From contig JAPEVF010000742.1 of NCBI GenBank assembly GCA_029747585.1, forward strand, positions 1 to 22,271: DNA of 22,271 nt. Direction: 5' to 3'. Positions 19,863 through 22,271 of this stretch are shown piece after piece. Numbering within the stretch: the first letter of the stretch is position 1; the number at the start of each line of letters is the position of its first letter. A program made the position numbers and the translations under genes. The notes beneath the pieces are model-generated. The model worked only from the letters and a program-made list of their open reading frames with translations, was not told where the DNA came from and searched no databases. The stretch comes from Pleurotus djamor (lineage: Eukaryota > Basidiomycota > Agaricomycetes > Agaricales > Pleurotaceae).

Positions 19863-21627
19863 AATCCCTCACGCGACGCCGCATCGACAAAGAAATAGCC
19901 AAACATCGAGCTGCCATCGTCCTGTTACCGAAGCAACGGGTCACCCGGACCTCGACCACCAAGCTTCAGAGCCCCAGTCGTATTGCAAAAGAGATTTATG
20001 AACATGAGAGTGCGGCCGCTTGCCTCTCTTTACAGAGAAATACTCACGCCGCGGTCAACAAGCTTCCCGAGGAAGTTCTTTCAATGATATTCGTCATCGT
20101 GAGGATGAACCTGGTGGAATCTATCAACAGCCGGGGAACCGCCCGTCGCTCCTGGTCTATCATCCCCTCCGTCTGCCATCACTGGCGACAGCTTGCGATA
20201 AATACACCTTCCTACTGGTCGACCATTTCTTTGTATGACCCCGATTTCGCTTTGGAGCTACTTCAGCGCTCGGGGACTAGGCCTTCGTCCATCACCTTTC
20301 CCATCGAATTCCTCTCTAAGGGGGGTCAGTACCTCCCCTTAATGATCCTCCTCAGCTTAGCCTCTCATAGGCTTGAAGAAGTCAACATCTTCTATGACAA
20401 TGATGCCTCTCGGGACGGTGCGTGGGCTCTCGCCCGGATACTGTTTCACCAGGAGGAGTTTGTTACAACCATTCAGCGGCTTAACATCATCAACCCGTCA
20501 AACTCTGGCGCGATCTTACCAGATCCGACGTTTGATGCTTTACCCAAACTACGTTCATTGAAGCTACAAGAAGCTATAGTCCCATACGTAACTCCCTTCG
20601 CCCTCCCTCAACTCACCTGTCTCCAAATCGATGCGCCCAATAATACAGTACGACTCGCATGGCTCACAATTCTTCTGAGCACGACTCCACTCTTGAGACA
20701 CCTGCGGGTCTCTAAACTTGTCGCCCGCGATTCCATGAAAGCCGTACCCGTACCCGCATCCCTTCCTCATCTTGAGGATTTTCATCTAGCCACGTCCCAA
20801 ATCTTCGACGCCATGGAGTTCTACAAATATGTCTCTCTCCCCTCCGCATTAAAGACATATCATCTTGGGATCTGGGATCATGATGAGGAAGATGTGGATA
20901 TGGATCTCTCCATTTTCCGCAACCTTTGCCATCAGTTTCAAGTGTCAGAACACTACCCTGTCTGCGACGTCTATCTTGGCCTTGAAAGTCACCGGTCAAG
21001 TAACCTACGCTTCGGCCTCTCCCATTCTGATCTTGCCGACATACTCTTTGGTCCCTCTGTCTCACGCACCTTCAATATCAACCTTCGTAGTGGAACTCTC
21101 TCCCTGTTTTCTCTCTCCATCCCTTGGGTCGAGGGCGACGATGCTGAGTACCTTGGATTCTGTGACTTACTACCCACTCAACAGGTCAACCACCTTGTAC
21201 TCGGCGGATCTTTCACCCCGAAGGCGTCGCCTGGCTTTGCGTCTCTAGACCAATGCTTTCACGGCGTCAGCCATTTGACGGTCGAGAAATGCTGCGAAAC
21301 CTCGCTCATACCTCTTTTAGATAGCCTTGCTTCCACCGATGATACGGTCGTCTTATTCCCGAAGATTAAGACGCTTTCCCTCATTTCTTGCAAGGCAGAC
21401 GACGCTTCGCCGCGCCAACGAACGCTTGCTCGAGCTTTGTTGGCGTTCCTCAAAGCGAGGCGTACGCTGGGTACCCCTGTTGAGAAGGTGGAAATTTCAG
21501 ATTGTACCATGGAGGCAGGTCAGATGGAGGAACTCAAGGATTATTGCGTCGTCAATTGGAATGGTCTGGGTATGTCCTTTCTATTCGCTTCCTTCACATG
21601 ACTGAATGTTCATTTCCAGCAGTCTGA
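19863..21627 (+). CDS. F-box/LRR-like protein 3, first exon unresolved
   Basis: The main exon runs from a CAG acceptor at 19860-19862 (phase 1) to 21569, about 568 codons. It begins well upstream of the first in-frame ATG (20084), and homology to the paralogs shows the upstream part is coding. It has the helix module RRRIDKEIAKHRAAI, a second similar module (IAKEIYEHESAAACLSLQR), the F-box (VNKLPEEVLSMIFVIVRM, then SVCHHWRQLAINTPSYWSTI) and a leucine-rich region (LPKLRSLKLQEAIV, LPQLTCLQID, TPLLRHLRVSKL). The end is VVNWNGL. A donor GTATGT at 21570 and acceptor near 21619-21622 give a short last exon with stop 21625-21627; without splicing the stop is 21599-21601. The expected role is a Skp1-binding SCF adaptor with unknown target. 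The frame is intact over the whole visible length. Confidence 0.82.
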
Positions 21628-21958
21628 GTTGCTGACGGACGTAATGGACGGGTAAAATCCCCAGATAGCGTATAGAAAGGAGATGAGAATGGAAACACGA
21701 ATCACCAACTTATATCTTATTTCCTGCTCGATTAGCTCAGTATCTGCCACCGCCTCTTGTACCTGTGACTGTGAGACATCTTGCAGTTTGGTAGCGGCCA
21801 CCATGCCATCCGCGAACCGCACTAAATTTCCAATGATTCTAACCCACCCTTTCTTTGCCTACAAACTTGGACTGAAACAACACAACATTATGAGGTATTG
21901 TTGAGTCAGTGAGACAGCGATTGGCGCTCGTCCGAGCACTCTGACAACGACCACCACC
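21628..21958. other. Spacer between F-box genes 3 and 4
   Basis: These 331 bases contain the F-box 3 3' end and the F-box 4 leader. Short frames on both strands have no family resemblance. CCACCACCACC directly precedes the next ATG. Confidence 0.4.
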
Positions 21959-22271
21959 ATGTCCTCGGTAAGCTCTTTCCCCTCCCATCGACGTACCTCT
22001 CTGACTCATTTAAATTCCAGATATTCCGTGCTGATCAAACAGTGCTGAGCTCCTTCGACAAAGCGATTTCTGAGCTTGACGCCGCGAGCCTTGCCTTATC
22101 CCTGGAACGAAACGCTCACATCGCCATCAACAAGTTCCCCGACGAGGTTCTTTCCCTTATCTTTGTGACTTTCAGGGCGACCCTTTCCGAGTCCGTCAAC
22201 AACAAGAAATCCGCTCGCTTCTCTTGGGCACCTATCATAGCAGTTTGTCATCATTGGCGGCAAATCGCACT
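21959..22271 (+). CDS. F-box protein 4, 3'-partial
   Basis: A three-codon first exon (21959-21967, MSS) is followed by a 53-base intron with GTAAGC donor and CCAG acceptor. Exon 2 starts at 22021 and is open to the window end. It has the helix module (ELDAASLALSLERNAHIA) and the F-box (INKFPDEVLSLIFVTFRA, then AVCHHWRQIAL). The product closely resembles F-box proteins 2 and 3 in the V-N/I-N-K-x-P-D/E-E-V-L-S segment and the CHHWR motif. The LRR part lies beyond the window. The tiny first exon agrees with the small first exon of F-box gene 1, supporting a shared gene structure. Confidence 0.85.

Noticed and set aside
20712..21065. 117-codon reverse frame inside F-box gene 3
   Set aside because: Antisense shadow of the LRR-coding exon, rich in Arg/Asp with no family resemblance.

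Overview
The window looks like nuclear DNA of a filamentous basidiomycete, most likely an agaricomycete. Split genes have many short introns (51-66 bases, nearly all GT-AG), and most genes belong to families that agaricomycetes expand: F-box/leucine-rich-repeat proteins, retinol-dehydrogenase-like short-chain dehydrogenases (SDRs) and dienelactone-hydrolase-like (DLH) proteins. No bacterial, viral or plasmid feature, rRNA, tRNA, CRISPR array or intact transposon was seen. Splice models come from reading frame, splice consensus and agreement between paralogs inside the window.

Layout. 1-1190 (+): 3' part of an LRR-type gene with a strongly acidic tract. 1523-2773 (-): intronless LRR half of an F-box-type protein without an F-box. 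About 3180-3461: a decayed unidentified frame. 4067-5216 and 6525-7676 (both +): tandem eight-exon DLH genes with identical exon lengths, both encoding 248 residues. 8065-9348 (+), 9911-11197 (-) and 17501-18776 (-): three five-exon SDR paralogs of 351, 349 and 347 residues. 13197-14910 (+), 15678-17250 (-), 19863-21627 (+) and 21959 to the window end (+): four F-box genes. The second has a one-base frameshift and the fourth runs off the window. 15155-15398 is a truncated F-box relic.

The enzymes are duplicated metabolic genes. The DLH pair keeps its Cys-Asp-His triad and all SDRs keep the cofactor glycine motif, Ser and YxxxK, so all look catalytically competent. Substrates cannot be read from sequence, and a joint pathway is not shown. 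The F-box genes would encode substrate adaptors of SCF ubiquitin ligases. They are divergent, sit on both strands and include a relic, a frameshifted copy and an F-box-less copy, which is the picture of birth-and-death evolution. The third SDR is separated from the other two by this F-box block.

Nothing here amounts to a clearly new biological system. The points most worth a second look are the non-canonical first intron of the second DLH gene, the compensating indels in the F-box relic, the one-base frameshift in an otherwise well kept F-box gene, and a duplicated N-terminal helix in another.
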